A stretch of DNA of 64,000 nucleotides from Alteriqipengyuania bathyomarina_B (GCF_038594605.1 NZ_JBCFZM010000001.1:310001-374000), one strand, 5' to 3'. Shown: positions 7,899 through 17,262, numbered from the stretch's first letter. The notes: generated from the letters alone by a model not told the origin. A program made the numbers and translations.

Positions 7899-9254
7899 AT
7901 GGCGAACAACGAATACGACTACGACCTCTTTACCATCGGCGCAGGCTCGGGCGGGGTGCGCGCAAGCCGCGTGTCTGCTGCCCATGGGGCCAAGGTCGCC
8001 ATCGCCGAAGAGCATCGGGTCGGCGGCACTTGCGTGATCCGCGGCTGCGTGCCCAAGAAGATGCTGGTCTACGGCGCGCATTTCGCGGAAGACCTCGAAG
8101 ACTGCCAGCGGTTCGGCTGGGATATCGGCGAGCGCAAGTTCGATTGGATCAAGCTGCGCGACAACGTGCTGGAAGACGTCACCCGGATCGAGGGGGCCTA
8201 TACCAACACGCTGGAAAGCCACGATGTGGAAATCTTCAAGGAGCGCGCCGAGATTACCGGCCCGCACGAGATCACGCTGGCGAGCGGCAAGACCGTCACC
8301 GCAAAGCACATCCTGATTGCCACCGGCGCGCGTCCTCGCATGCCCGAGTGCCAGGGCGCCGAACACGCCATCTCGTCCAACGAGGCGTTCCATCTCGACG
8401 AACTGCCCAAGAAGATCATCATCGCGGGCGGTGGCTATATCGCCAACGAGTTCGCAGGCATTTTCAACGAGTTCGGCTGCGATGTTCACATCGTCAACCG
8501 GGGCGACCGCCTGCTGCGCAGCTATGACGAGGCGTTGCGCGACCGGTTGCTGCAGATCAGCACCATGAAGGGGATCAAGTTCCGCTTCAACACGCACTTC
8601 GAATATATCAAGCCGTGCGATGAAGGCGGCTATTTCGTGAAGCTGTCCGATTGCGACGAGGAAAAGGCGGACCTGGTGATGTTCGCCGTAGGCCGCATTC
8701 CCAACACCGAGGGGCTTGGGCTGGAAAACGCCGGGGTCGAGCTGGGCGAGGGCGGCGAGATCAAGGTCGACCGGTTCAGCAAGACCAATGTCGATCACAT
8801 CTATGCCGTGGGCGACGTGACCGACCGTGTGCAGCTGACCCCGGTGGCGATCCGCGAGGGGCAGGCCTTTGCCGACACCGTGTTCGGCGGCGGAGAGCCC
8901 GTCGCGGTCGACCATTCCTGCGTCCCCAGCGCGGTGTTCAGCCACCCGCCGATCGCCGCGGTGGGCATGACCGAGGGTGAGGCGAAGAACCAGCTGGGCA
9001 GCGTGAAGGTCTACCTGTCGGACTTCCGCCCGATGAAGAACGTGCTGGCGGGCCGTAACGAACGCAGCCTGATGAAGATGGTATGCGACGGCGATTCCGG
9101 CCGCATCGTCGGCATCCACATGATCGCGCCCGAAGCGCCCGAAATGATGCAGGCCGCCGCGATTGCGGTGAAGGCCGGGCTGACCAAGGCGGACTTCGAT
9201 TCGACCGTCGCGATCCACCCGACCATGGCCGAAGAACTGGTGCTTATGCGGTAG
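7899..9254 (+). CDS. gor: Glutathione-disulfide reductase
   Basis: The 451-residue flavoprotein reduces glutathione disulfide with NADPH in the cytoplasm. FAD-binding GAGSGGVRASR is near residue 13 and the redox-active disulfide lies in GTCVIRGCVPKK near residue 43. The NADPH Rossmann motif GGGYIANEFAG is near residue 175, YAVGDVTDR near residue 303, and the C-terminal HPTMAEE carries the catalytic His-Glu pair. Length and motifs match the glutathione reductase class rather than lipoamide dehydrogenase. A palindromic repeat follows the stop. Confidence 0.93.
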   Translation: MANNEYDYDLFTIGAGSGGVRASRVSAAHGAKVAIAEEHRVGGTCVIRGCVPKKMLVYGAHFAEDLEDCQRFGWDIGERKFDWIKLRDNVLEDVTRIEGAYTNTLESHDVEIFKERAEITGPHEITLASGKTVTAKHILIATGARPRMPECQGAEHAISSNEAFHLDELPKKIIIAGGGYIANEFAGIFNEFGCDVHIVNRGDRLLRSYDEALRDRLLQISTMKGIKFRFNTHFEYIKPCDEGGYFVKLSDCDEEKADLVMFAVGRIPNTEGLGLENAGVELGEGGEIKVDRFSKTNVDHIYAVGDVTDRVQLTPVAIREGQAFADTVFGGGEPVAVDHSCVPSAVFSHPPIAAVGMTEGEAKNQLGSVKVYLSDFRPMKNVLAGRNERSLMKMVCDGDSGRIVGIHMIAPEAPEMMQAAAIAVKAGLTKADFDSTVAIHPTMAEELVLMR

Positions 9255-9260
9255 GTGTTC

Positions 9261-9374
9261 CCCCTCATCCAATTGCGGCTAGGCTCCTGCGTCGCCGAGC
9301 CTCCATATCCTTCTCCCGAGGGAGAAGGATGGCGCAGCTTGCGCCGCAGGTGCTAGCGAAGCCTGGATGAGGGG
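9261..9374. repeat. Long imperfect palindromic repeat (REP-like)
   Basis: The outer arms CCCTCATCCA and TGGATGAGGGG and the inner pair GCTAGGCTCCTGCG / CGCAGGTGCTAGC fold back on each other. At the core is ATCCTTCTCCC-GA-GGGAGAAGGAT (9307-9330). It is an intergenic miniature element of the kind scattered in sphingomonad genomes, and the core hairpin may also act as a terminator for gor. Confidence 0.8.
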
Positions 9375-9467
9375 TCTTAGCCTCCACCCCCCCACCGCGA
9401 ACTCCCGATTGGCTTGACCCTGTGCGCCGCCCGAGCCTAACCCCCTCTGGCGCAACAGGAGCACCGA

Positions 9468-11000
9468 ATGTCAGCCAATATTGCCGAAATGGAACGCCGC
9501 CGCGAAGCCGCCCGCATGGGCGGCGGTCAGAAGCGGATCGATGCGCAGCACGCCAAGGGCAAGCTGACCGCGCGTGAGCGGCTCGACGTGCTGCTGGACG
9601 AGGGGAGCTTCGAGGAGCTCGACACCTATGTGGTCCACGACTGCACCGATTTCGGCATGGAAGACCAGCAGATCATGGGTGACGGCGTCGTCACCGGGTC
9701 TGGCACGATCAACGGCCGGCTGGTCTATGTCTTCAGCCAGGATTTCACCGTCTTCGGCGGATCGCTGTCCAAACGCCATGCGGAGAAGATCTGCAAGGTG
9801 ATGGACACCGCGATGAAGGTCGGCGCGCCGGTGATCGGCCTCAACGATTCGGGCGGCGCGCGTATTCAGGAAGGCGTCGCCTCGCTCGGCGGCTATGCCG
9901 AGGTGTTCCAGCGCAACGTGCTCGCCAGCGGCGTCATCCCGCAGATCAGCGTCATCATGGGGCCGTGCGCGGGCGGCGCGGTCTATTCCCCTGCGATGAC
10001 CGACTTCATCTTCATGGTGAAGGACAGCTCCTACATGTTCGTGACCGGTCCGGACGTGGTGAAGACCGTCACCAACGAAGTCGTCACGCAGGAAGAGCTG
10101 GGCGGTGCGGTGACGCACACCACCAAGACCAGCGTTGCGGACGATGCGTTCGAGAACGACATCGAAACGCTGATGGCGACGCGCCGCTTCTTCGACTTCC
10201 TCCCGCTGTCGAACCGCGAGCCGGTGCCCGAAATGCCGACGAGCGATCCGTGGGACCGTCGCGAGGACAGCCTCGACACGCTGATCCCCGACAATGCGAA
10301 CCAGCCCTACGACATGCACGAGGTGATCGCGAAGGTGCTGGATGACGGCGATTTCTTCGAGATCCAGCCCAAGCATGCGGGCAACATCATCTGCGGCTTC
10401 GGGCGTGTGGAAGGCCGCACCGTGGGCGTGGTCGCCAACCAGCCGCTGGTGCTGGCGGGCGTGCTCGACATCAACTCGTCCAAGAAGGCCGCGCGCTTCG
10501 TGCGTTTCTGCGACGCGTTCGACATTCCGATCGTGACCTTCGTCGACGTGCCGGGCTTCCTCCCCGGCACCAGCCAGGAACTCGGCGGCATCATCAAGCA
10601 CGGCGCGAAGCTGCTGTTCGCCTATGCCGAGGCGACCGTGCCCAAGATCACCGTCATCACCCGCAAGGCCTATGGCGGCGCGTATGACGTGATGGCGTCC
10701 AAACACCTGCGCGGCGACCTCAACTACGCCTGGCCGACCGCCGAGATCGCGGTGATGGGCGCGAAGGGCGCGGTGGAGATCATCTTCCGCCAGGACCGCG
10801 ACGATCCCGAAAAGATCGCCGAGAAGACCAAGGAATACGAAGACCGCTTCGCCAACCCATTCGTGGCGGCTTCACGCGGCTATATCGACGAGGTGATCTA
10901 CCCGCACTCGACCCGGCGGCGGATTGCTTTGGGGCTGCGGAAGCTGCGCGGCAAGGAGCTGAGCAACCCGTGGAAGAAGCACGATAATATTCCGTTGTGA
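9468..11000 (+). CDS. pccB: Propionyl-CoA carboxylase beta (carboxyltransferase) subunit
   Basis: The 510-residue carboxyltransferase moves CO2 from carboxybiotin to propionyl-CoA, forming methylmalonyl-CoA with PccA. Typical features are GKLTARERLDVLLDEGSFEE near residue 25, the oxyanion-hole region GLNDSGGARIQEGVASLGGY near residue 125, MGPCAGGAVYSPAMTDF near residue 163, and a second half with FVDVPGFLPGTSQE and KAYGGAYDVM. It opens the propionate-degradation cluster that includes epimerase, mutase and pccA. The distance to the AT-rich gene downstream is only 6 bases. Confidence 0.96.
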   Translation: MSANIAEMERRREAARMGGGQKRIDAQHAKGKLTARERLDVLLDEGSFEELDTYVVHDCTDFGMEDQQIMGDGVVTGSGTINGRLVYVFSQDFTVFGGSLSKRHAEKICKVMDTAMKVGAPVIGLNDSGGARIQEGVASLGGYAEVFQRNVLASGVIPQISVIMGPCAGGAVYSPAMTDFIFMVKDSSYMFVTGPDVVKTVTNEVVTQEELGGAVTHTTKTSVADDAFENDIETLMATRRFFDFLPLSNREPVPEMPTSDPWDRREDSLDTLIPDNANQPYDMHEVIAKVLDDGDFFEIQPKHAGNIICGFGRVEGRTVGVVANQPLVLAGVLDINSSKKAARFVRFCDAFDIPIVTFVDVPGFLPGTSQELGGIIKHGAKLLFAYAEATVPKITVITRKAYGGAYDVMASKHLRGDLNYAWPTAEIAVMGAKGAVEIIFRQDRDDPEKIAEKTKEYEDRFANPFVAASRGYIDEVIYPHSTRRRIALGLRKLRGKELSNPWKKHDNIPL

Positions 11001-11006
11001 ACGGAT

Positions 11007-11876
11007 TTGGACGGTCGAAGGCTCGTGTTAAGCTCTTTGAACGCATCGTATCTAGGGCAATTCCTAGCATTTGTCGCTCTAGGTTCTATCATAGATCAGT
11101 TGCTGGGAGAAAAAGCACGAGTTTCGGCTGCGAGATACGCTTTTGGTTGGGTAAAAGGGGGGTTTTCAGAATTTGAGAGCTCGTTCATTACCGGCCTAAT
11201 TAGCTGGTTCTGCTCTAGGAGTGATATAGAGAAGATTTCAAAGGTAAGAGTATTTTTTCTTTCTCTATTTGTTTCGACATTTTATTTTATATTTTTATTT
11301 CTATTTAACGGTACGGGAGTTCTTGGTCCAGAAGATATGTTGTGGACCGCTAGCCATCCGCTTTGGATAGTTTTAATTGTATCTTCTATTGCTTGCGTGT
11401 TGCTGGCTTTGATATCATTCCCATTCGATTTTTACTCTATATATGTCTCGAAGAAATTATTCTATTATAAGTTCTACAATCCGAGTGATCTTCCGAAAAA
11501 GATTATCGATGATGCTGTAGACTCATCGGCTCCGGTTTTTGCACTATTTGGAGCAATTGGCGTAATTATTTTCCTGTACAGCACTATCAGCGGATCGAGC
11601 GTGAGTTTTTCACAGTTCGCTTATTCGTATTTGCTTGGGATGGGTTCGCTTTGGTTGTATTTCGTCCCAAATCTAATAGCCACGGTGTCACTCACCATAA
11701 TTCAGATTTGCGGACTATTAGCCGCGATTTTTCTGCGTGGAGTTTTTTCTATTAAGGTTTTTCGAAGATTTGAAGAGAGTAGCCGTTTGAAGAAAAATCC
11801 GTTTCTCTACATGTTTTTGATTTTGGGTGTGATTGCCTCTCTGATTGACCTAGCTAGTTACTTTTGGAGATTTTGA
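11007..11876 (+). CDS. AT-rich orphan polytopic membrane protein
   Basis: This 289-residue protein has about six hydrophobic helices (for example VRVFFLSLFVSTFYFIFLFL, WIVLIVSSIACVLLALISF, FALFGAIGVIIFLYS) and polar loops rich in Lys, Ser and Phe. Codons are visibly AT-rich (TTA, ATA, TTT, AAT), quite unlike the flanking GC-rich genes, so recent transfer is likely. It starts at TTG 11007 or GTG 11025 and ends one base before the epimerase ATG, supplying that gene's upstream context. I recognise no domain. It interrupts an otherwise coherent methylmalonyl-CoA operon. Confidence 0.65.
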   Translation: MDGRRLVLSSLNASYLGQFLAFVALGSIIDQLLGEKARVSAARYAFGWVKGGFSEFESSFITGLISWFCSRSDIEKISKVRVFFLSLFVSTFYFIFLFLFNGTGVLGPEDMLWTASHPLWIVLIVSSIACVLLALISFPFDFYSIYVSKKLFYYKFYNPSDLPKKIIDDAVDSSAPVFALFGAIGVIIFLYSTISGSSVSFSQFAYSYLLGMGSLWLYFVPNLIATVSLTIIQICGLLAAIFLRGVFSIKVFRRFEESSRLKKNPFLYMFLILGVIASLIDLASYFWRF

Positions 11877-11877
11877 C

Positions 11878-12333
11878 ATGAAACTCGGCCGTCTCAACCA
11901 TATCGGCGTCGCGACGCCTTCGATCGCGGACTCCATTGCCTACTACCGCGACACGATGGGCGCGGTGCAGATTACCGAGCCGTTCGACCTGCCCGAACAG
12001 GGCGTGAAGGTGTGCTTCGTCGATACGCCCGACAGCACGGGCGAACTCGGCAAGGGCACGCAGATCGAGCTGATCGAGCCTTACGACGAAAGCTCCCCCA
12101 TCAACGGCTTCCTCGCCAAGAACCCCGCCGGGGGCCAGCACCATGTCTGCTACGAGGTCGAGGATATCGAGCAGGCGCGCGAGTGGTTCGAGGGGAAGGG
12201 CAAGCGCATCCTCGGCCCCACGCGCATCGGTGCGCACGGCACGCCGATTTTCTTCCTCCACCCCAAGGACATGATGGGCCAGCTGACCGAGATCATGGAG
12301 AAGCCCAAGGAGGGCGCGCACTGGTCGAACTAG
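11878..12333 (+). CDS. mce: Methylmalonyl-CoA epimerase
   Basis: The 151-residue protein of the VOC (glyoxalase) fold interconverts (2S)- and (2R)-methylmalonyl-CoA between PccAB and the mutase. Metal ligands are visible in LNHIGVAT (His near residue 6), GGQHHVCYEV (His near residue 85) and LTEIMEK (Glu near the C-terminus). The end, HPKDMMGQLTEIME, is typical of bacterial epimerases. Its ribosome site (GGAG) lies within the last codons of the foreign upstream gene. Confidence 0.93.
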   Translation: MKLGRLNHIGVATPSIADSIAYYRDTMGAVQITEPFDLPEQGVKVCFVDTPDSTGELGKGTQIELIEPYDESSPINGFLAKNPAGGQHHVCYEVEDIEQAREWFEGKGKRILGPTRIGAHGTPIFFLHPKDMMGQLTEIMEKPKEGAHWSN

Positions 12334-12336
12334 CGC

Positions 12337-12490
12337 CTCCCTCTCCCTTGATGGGAGAGGATACGAAGGCTTGCGAGCCTGCTCGCTAGCCGCAGTTGGA
12401 GATGGTGGGACATGCCCTGACCCCTCTCCAAGTTTCGCTAGCCCGCTTCGCGACCAAGCTGCACTATCCTCTCCCGCACGGGGAGAGGGA
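12337..12490. repeat. Composite palindromic repeat with two hairpins
   Basis: Two hairpins, CCTCTCCC-TTGAT-GGGAGAGG (12340-12360) and CCTCTCCC-GCAC-GGGGAGAGG (12468-12488), bracket a middle with CGCTAGC motifs like those of the 9261 element. This appears to be another member of the miniature repeat family. Its right end lies just before the ribosome site of the GST gene. Confidence 0.7.
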
Positions 12491-12500
12491 AGAGGAGAGG

Positions 12501-13118
12501 ATGCCGATGCTGTTCTACGATAGCCCGAACCCCGCGCCCAATCCGCGCCGCGTTCGCATCTTTGCCGCCGAGAAGGGCATCGACCTCCCGAGCAAGGAAG
12601 TCTCGATCCCGCAGCGCGAGCAGAAGGCGCCCGAATACCTCGCCAAGAACCCGCGCGGGCAGACGCCGATCCTCGAGCTCGATGACGGCACGGTGATTGC
12701 CGAAAGCGTCGCGATCATGCGCTATCTCGAGGCCGCGCATCCCGAGCCGCCGCTGTTCGGCACCCGCCCGGTCGAAATCGCGACAATCGAGATGTGGTGC
12801 CGCCGGGTCGAGATGATCCTGATGCCGCCGGTCGCGCAGGTGTGGGTCCACACGCATCCTTTGACCGCCGCGCTGCCCGGACGCAATGCCGAGTGGGGCG
12901 AGGCCAACCGTCCGCGCGTTGCGGAGGCGCTGCGGTTCTTCGATGGCGCGCTGGCGGAGAGCAAATATCTCGCGGGCGACAGCTACACCGCCGCCGATAT
13001 CCTGCTGCTGACCACGGTCGATTTTGCGCGCTTCATCGGCCTCGACACGACCGACGGGCTCGAAAATCTGGCGCGCTGGTACACGCTGGTTTCCGCGCGC
13101 GAAAGCGCCGCCGCCTGA
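12501..13118 (+). CDS. Glutathione S-transferase family protein
   Basis: The protein has about 205 residues. It starts with a thioredoxin-like domain (MLFYDSPNPAPNPRRVRIFA, then NPRGQTPILELDDGTVIAES), giving the cis-Pro and Glu/Ser glutathione site. The alpha-helical C-terminal domain contains AGDSYTAADILLLTTVDFAR. The ATG at 12501 follows AGGAGAGG. A longer in-frame ORF from 12396 would run through the upstream repeat and is rejected. It sits between epimerase and mutase, but a direct role in that pathway is not evident; detoxification is the family role. Confidence 0.85.
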   Translation: MPMLFYDSPNPAPNPRRVRIFAAEKGIDLPSKEVSIPQREQKAPEYLAKNPRGQTPILELDDGTVIAESVAIMRYLEAAHPEPPLFGTRPVEIATIEMWCRRVEMILMPPVAQVWVHTHPLTAALPGRNAEWGEANRPRVAEALRFFDGALAESKYLAGDSYTAADILLLTTVDFARFIGLDTTDGLENLARWYTLVSARESAAA

Positions 13119-13169
13119 TCGGTGCAAGGTCTCTCGACTTCGATCGACCCGAGGGTCTAGGGGAGGGGC

Positions 13170-15323
13170 ATGACCGACAAGACCCCCACATACGACGACT
13201 GGAAAGCCAAGGCCGACAAGGAAGTGAAAGGCCGCGATCTTACGTGGCACACCCCCGAAGGCTTCGATGTAAAACCTCTTTATACGAGCGCGGATGCCGA
13301 GGGGCTGGACCCCGGCGTTCCCGGTTTCGAACCGTTTACGCGCGGGCCCTATGCCAGCATGTATACCGGCCGCCCGTGGACGATCCGCCAGTATGCGGGC
13401 TTCTCGACCGCCGAGGAATCCAACGCCTTCTACCGCCGCAACCTAGCCGCGGGGCAGAAGGGGCTGAGCGTCGCCTTCGACCTCGCCACGCACCGGGGTT
13501 ATGACAGCGACCACCCGCGCGTGGTCGGCGATGTCGGCAAGGCGGGCGTCGCGATCGACACCGTGGCGGACATGCAGATCCTGTTCGATCAGATCCCGCT
13601 CGACACGATGAGCGTGTCGATGACGATGAACGGCGCGGTGATCCCCGTGCTGGCGTTCTACATCGTCGCGGCGGAGCGTTCGGGCGTGTCGCAGGACAAG
13701 CTTTCCGGGACCATCCAGAACGACATCCTCAAGGAGTTCATGGTCCGCAACACCTACATCTATCCGCCCGAGCCGAGCATGCGGATCGTGAGCGACATCA
13801 TCGCCTACACCTCCGACCACATGCCGCGCTTCAACAGCATTTCGATTTCGGGCTATCACATGCACGAAGCGGGCGCGACGGCGGTGCAGGAGCTCGCCTT
13901 CACCATCGCGGACGGCAAGGAATACGCCCAGCGCGCGATGGATACCGGCCTCGATATCGACGCCTTCGCCCCGCGCCTGTCGTTCTTCTGGGGCATCGGG
14001 ATGAACTTCTTCATGGAGATCGCCAAGATGCGCGCGGCGCGACATCTGTGGCACGACGTGATGGAAGGGCTGGGCGCGAAGGACCCCAAGTCCAAGATGC
14101 TGCGCACGCACTGCCAGACCAGCGGAGTCTCGCTGCAAGAGCAGGACCCGTACAACAACGTCATCCGCACCACGATCGAGGCGATGGCGGCGGTGCTGGG
14201 CGGCACGCAGTCGCTTCACACCAATGCGCTGGATGAGGCCATCGCGCTGCCGACCGACTTCTCTGCCCGTATCGCGCGCAACACGCAGCTGGTGCTGGAG
14301 GAAGAGACCGGCATTACCAACGTCGCCGATCCGCTGGGCGGCTCCTATTATGTCGAGGCGCTGACCGCCAAGCTGGTCGAGGAAGCGAAAAAGATCATCG
14401 ACGAGGTCGACGCGGCGGGCGGCATGACCAAGTTCGTCGCCACGGGTGAGCCCAAGCGGCGGATCGAGCAGGCGGCTGCGGAAAAGCAGACCAATGTCGA
14501 CCGAGGCGAGACGGTGATCGTCGGCGTGAACAAGTACCGGCGCGACAAGGAAGACGAGATCGAGACGCTCGATATCGACAACCACAAGGTCCGCCAGAGC
14601 CAGATCGCGCGGCTGGAGAAGGTGCGGTCCGAACGCGACGAGATGGCCTGCCAGGCCGCGCTCGACGCGCTGTCGCGCGGCGCTGCGCAAAGGCAAGGCA
14701 ACCTGCTTGCGCTGGCAGTCGAGGCCGCGCGCCACGACGCGACGCTGGGCGAGATTTCCAGCGCGATGGAAGACGTTTTCGGCCGCTATGACACCAAGCC
14801 AACCCCGGTGAAGGGCGTCTATTCCAAGGCCTATGCGGCGGATAGCCGCTACCAGCAGGTGGTTCAGGGCGTCGACGCGGTCGAGCAGCGGCTGGGCCGC
14901 AAGCCGAAGATCATGATCGCCAAGATGGGGCAGGATGGCCACGATCGCGGCGCCAACGTGATCGCGTCTGCTTTTGCCGATATGGGTTTCGACGTCGTCT
15001 CCGGCCCGCTGTTCCAGACCCCGCAGGAAACGCTCGAGATGGCGCTGGCCGAGGGGGTCGATGCCATCGGCGCGTCGTCCTTGGCGGCGGGGCACAAGAC
15101 GCTGATCCCCGAGCTGATCCGGCTGCTGAAAGACGCAGGCCGCGCGGATATCAAGGTGACCGCGGGCGGTGTGATCCCGCAGAGCGACTACCAGTTCCTG
15201 CGCGATGCAGGCGTGCAAGGCATCTACGGCCCGGGCAGCAACGTGGTCGAATGCGCGGCGGATATGCTGCGCCTGCTCGGCCACAACATGCCGCCGCCCG
15301 ATGATTCCGAGGAGAACGCATGA
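13170..15323 (+). CDS. scpA: Methylmalonyl-CoA mutase, single-chain
   Basis: The 717-residue B12 enzyme converts (R)-methylmalonyl-CoA to succinyl-CoA. The N-terminal substrate TIM barrel includes RGPYASMYTGRPWTIRQYAG near residue 60 and KGLSVAFDLATHRGYDSDHP near residue 96. The C-terminal cobalamin domain carries GQDGHDRGANV (DxHxxG, the lower axial histidine) near residue 595, followed by SSLAAGHKTL. The size matches the large-subunit/homodimer type. It completes the propionate route with pccA, pccB and mce. The stop overlaps the next gene's start. Confidence 0.97.
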   Translation: MTDKTPTYDDWKAKADKEVKGRDLTWHTPEGFDVKPLYTSADAEGLDPGVPGFEPFTRGPYASMYTGRPWTIRQYAGFSTAEESNAFYRRNLAAGQKGLSVAFDLATHRGYDSDHPRVVGDVGKAGVAIDTVADMQILFDQIPLDTMSVSMTMNGAVIPVLAFYIVAAERSGVSQDKLSGTIQNDILKEFMVRNTYIYPPEPSMRIVSDIIAYTSDHMPRFNSISISGYHMHEAGATAVQELAFTIADGKEYAQRAMDTGLDIDAFAPRLSFFWGIGMNFFMEIAKMRAARHLWHDVMEGLGAKDPKSKMLRTHCQTSGVSLQEQDPYNNVIRTTIEAMAAVLGGTQSLHTNALDEAIALPTDFSARIARNTQLVLEEETGITNVADPLGGSYYVEALTAKLVEEAKKIIDEVDAAGGMTKFVATGEPKRRIEQAAAEKQTNVDRGETVIVGVNKYRRDKEDEIETLDIDNHKVRQSQIARLEKVRSERDEMACQAALDALSRGAAQRQGNLLALAVEAARHDATLGEISSAMEDVFGRYDTKPTPVKGVYSKAYAADSRYQQVVQGVDAVEQRLGRKPKIMIAKMGQDGHDRGANVIASAFADMGFDVVSGPLFQTPQETLEMALAEGVDAIGASSLAAGHKTLIPELIRLLKDAGRADIKVTAGGVIPQSDYQFLRDAGVQGIYGPGSNVVECAADMLRLLGHNMPPPDDSEENA

Positions 15324-15856
15324 TGCTGTTAAAATCGTTTTGGTTGTTCGCCGCGATACAGGCAGTCGGCACCGGGAATGCTGCCAATGAAGCAGCGGCA
15401 AGCCAACCTGCATTCGAACTTTTCAAAACGATTTGTTTCGATGCATTTCCCGATCCGGCCGCCGCCGCTGAGGCTATTGCGACGCACCCGGCAGGATTCG
15501 AGAAAATCGAGAAGAGCGGCATGTCGGCGACTCAACCGGGTGATGCGTGGACTTCGGGAGATATTACGGTCACCTATGTCAACGCGGATTGGTTGCCCCG
15601 CGATTTGCCATCTCCGCAATGCTCTGTCTCGGTGCCTCTGACGGCGGGCGCGTCGCATAGTGAGATCGCGACGGCATTCGGGTCGAATTTCAATTTGCCG
15701 AAAGGCAAGATCGGAAAGGAGAAACCGCGATCGATCAGCAGGTGGGATATGCCGGGTGAGGGCAAAGACACTTGGCGCATCTTCCTGGCTACCGAGCCCG
15801 ATGGACAAGGTAGCACGCTTCAGATTTCGCTGCTGAATTTACGCGCGAACAAATAA
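15320..15856 (+). CDS. Exported hypothetical protein
   Basis: The 178-residue protein has an N-terminal signal peptide (MLLKSFWLFAAIQAVGTGNA). The mature part begins with FELFKTICFDAFPDP, a pattern seen in small periplasmic proteins where a Cys pairs with a later one (here PSPQCSVSV). ATG 15320 overlaps the mutase stop, so it is co-translated with the propionate operon. Base composition is somewhat lower in GC than its neighbours. No function can be given. Confidence 0.65.
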   Translation: MMLLKSFWLFAAIQAVGTGNAANEAAASQPAFELFKTICFDAFPDPAAAAEAIATHPAGFEKIEKSGMSATQPGDAWTSGDITVTYVNADWLPRDLPSPQCSVSVPLTAGASHSEIATAFGSNFNLPKGKIGKEKPRSISRWDMPGEGKDTWRIFLATEPDGQGSTLQISLLNLRANK

Positions 15857-15942
15857 CCGCATTCCGCAATGCTCGGACGGGATCGGCAGCGAAACGGCAG
15901 CGCCGTCCGATAAAACCCCACGCCCACCAAACGGACCCCCAC

Positions 15943-17235
15943 ATGACCGATCTCCACCCCGAAACCCTCGCCGTCCACGCCGGGTGCGAGCCCGATCCGA
16001 CGACGAACGCGCGGATCACGCCGATCTACCAGACGGCGAGCTACGTGTTCGACAGCCCCGATCATGCGGCCAACCTGTTCTCGCTGTCGGAATTCGGGAA
16101 CATCTATTCGCGGATCATGAACCCGACCAACGACGCGCTGGAGAAGAAGGTTGCGGCGATGGAAGGCGGCGTGGGGGCGCTGGGCGTCGCCTCGGGCCAT
16201 GCCGCGCAGCTGATCGCGTTCCACACGCTAATGGAGCCGGGCTGCAACATCGTTGCGGCGAAGAAACTGTACGGCGGATCGCTCAACCAGATGGGCGAGG
16301 CGTTCCTCAAGTTCGGCTGGGAAACGCGCTTCGTCGATGCCGACGATCCCGAGAATATCCGCGCCGCGATGGACGACAAGACGCGCTGCGTCTTCATCGA
16401 AAGCCTCGCCAATCCGGGCGGCGTGGTCAGCGATATTTCCGCGATTGCCGACATCGCCCACGCGGGCGGCGTGCCGCTGATCGTGGACAACACCATGGCT
16501 ACCCCTGCGCTGTGCAAGCCGTTCGACTTCGGCGCGGACATCGTCACCCATTCGACCACCAAGTTCCTCAACGGCCACGGCAATGCCGTGGGCGGCGTGA
16601 TCGTCGATAGCGGCAAGTTCGACTGGAAGGCGCAAGGCGACAAGTTCGCATCGCTCACCCGGCCCAACGGGTCCTACCACAGCGCGGTGCTGGTCGACGC
16701 GCTGGAGCCGGTCGGCCCTGTCGCCTTCATCATCGCCTGCCGCGTGCTCGGCCTGCGCGACCTCGGCCCCGCGCTCGCGCCGATGAACGCCTTCCTTGCG
16801 CTGACCGGCATGGAAACGCTGCACCTGCGGATGGAGCGGCATTGCGACAACGCGCTGGAGCTGGCCGAATGGCTCAAGGGGCACGAGAAGGTCGCGTGGG
16901 TTTCCTACGCCGGGCTGCGGGACAGCGATTATCGCGCGCTGGCGAACAAGTATCTCGGCGGACGCGGCGGCGCGGTGTTCACTTTTGGGTTGAAGGGCGG
17001 ATATGACGCGGGGACGGCGCTGGTGTCCAACGTGAAGCTGTTCAGCCACCTCGCGAATATCGGCGACACCCGGTCGCTCATCATCCACCCAGCCTCGACC
17101 ACGCATAGCCAGCTCGGCGAAACCGAACTGATCGCGGCGGGCGCGGGGCCGGATGTGGTGCGCGTGTCGGTCGGGATCGAGAATATCGAGGATATCAAGG
17201 CCGACCTCGAGCAGGCCCTAGCTGAGGTGGGCTGA
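15943..17235 (+). CDS. metY: O-acetylhomoserine sulfhydrylase/aminocarboxypropyltransferase
   Basis: The 430-residue PLP enzyme of the Cys/Met metabolism class makes homocysteine (or methionine) from O-acetylhomoserine. Opening residues LAVHAGCEPDPTTNARITPI and YQTASYVFDS are typical. Phosphate-binding ASGHAAQL is near residue 87, VDNTMATP near residue 183, and the PLP lysine is in THSTTKFLNGHGNAVGG near residue 208. HPASTTHSQL near the C-terminus is the family signature. It is preceded by an 86-base gap, so it may have its own promoter. Confidence 0.92.
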   Translation: MTDLHPETLAVHAGCEPDPTTNARITPIYQTASYVFDSPDHAANLFSLSEFGNIYSRIMNPTNDALEKKVAAMEGGVGALGVASGHAAQLIAFHTLMEPGCNIVAAKKLYGGSLNQMGEAFLKFGWETRFVDADDPENIRAAMDDKTRCVFIESLANPGGVVSDISAIADIAHAGGVPLIVDNTMATPALCKPFDFGADIVTHSTTKFLNGHGNAVGGVIVDSGKFDWKAQGDKFASLTRPNGSYHSAVLVDALEPVGPVAFIIACRVLGLRDLGPALAPMNAFLALTGMETLHLRMERHCDNALELAEWLKGHEKVAWVSYAGLRDSDYRALANKYLGGRGGAVFTFGLKGGYDAGTALVSNVKLFSHLANIGDTRSLIIHPASTTHSQLGETELIAAGAGPDVVRVSVGIENIEDIKADLEQALAEVG

Positions 17236-17262
17236 GGGGCGGCGGAGTGACAATCTCTCACA

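Noticed and set aside
12396..12500. Longer N-terminus for the GST
   Set aside because: The extra 35 codons are translated palindromic repeat; a good ribosome site and the family start agree on 12501.
13443..15413. 656-residue minus-strand ORF over the mutase gene
   Set aside because: It is antisense to scpA and its Arg/His-rich translation has no domain; this is an effect of high GC content.
15857..15942. Possible SAM riboswitch before metY
   Set aside because: The 86-base gap has a GGACGG/CCGTCC hairpin but lacks the conserved SAM-II or SAM/SAH core sequences, so I do not call one.
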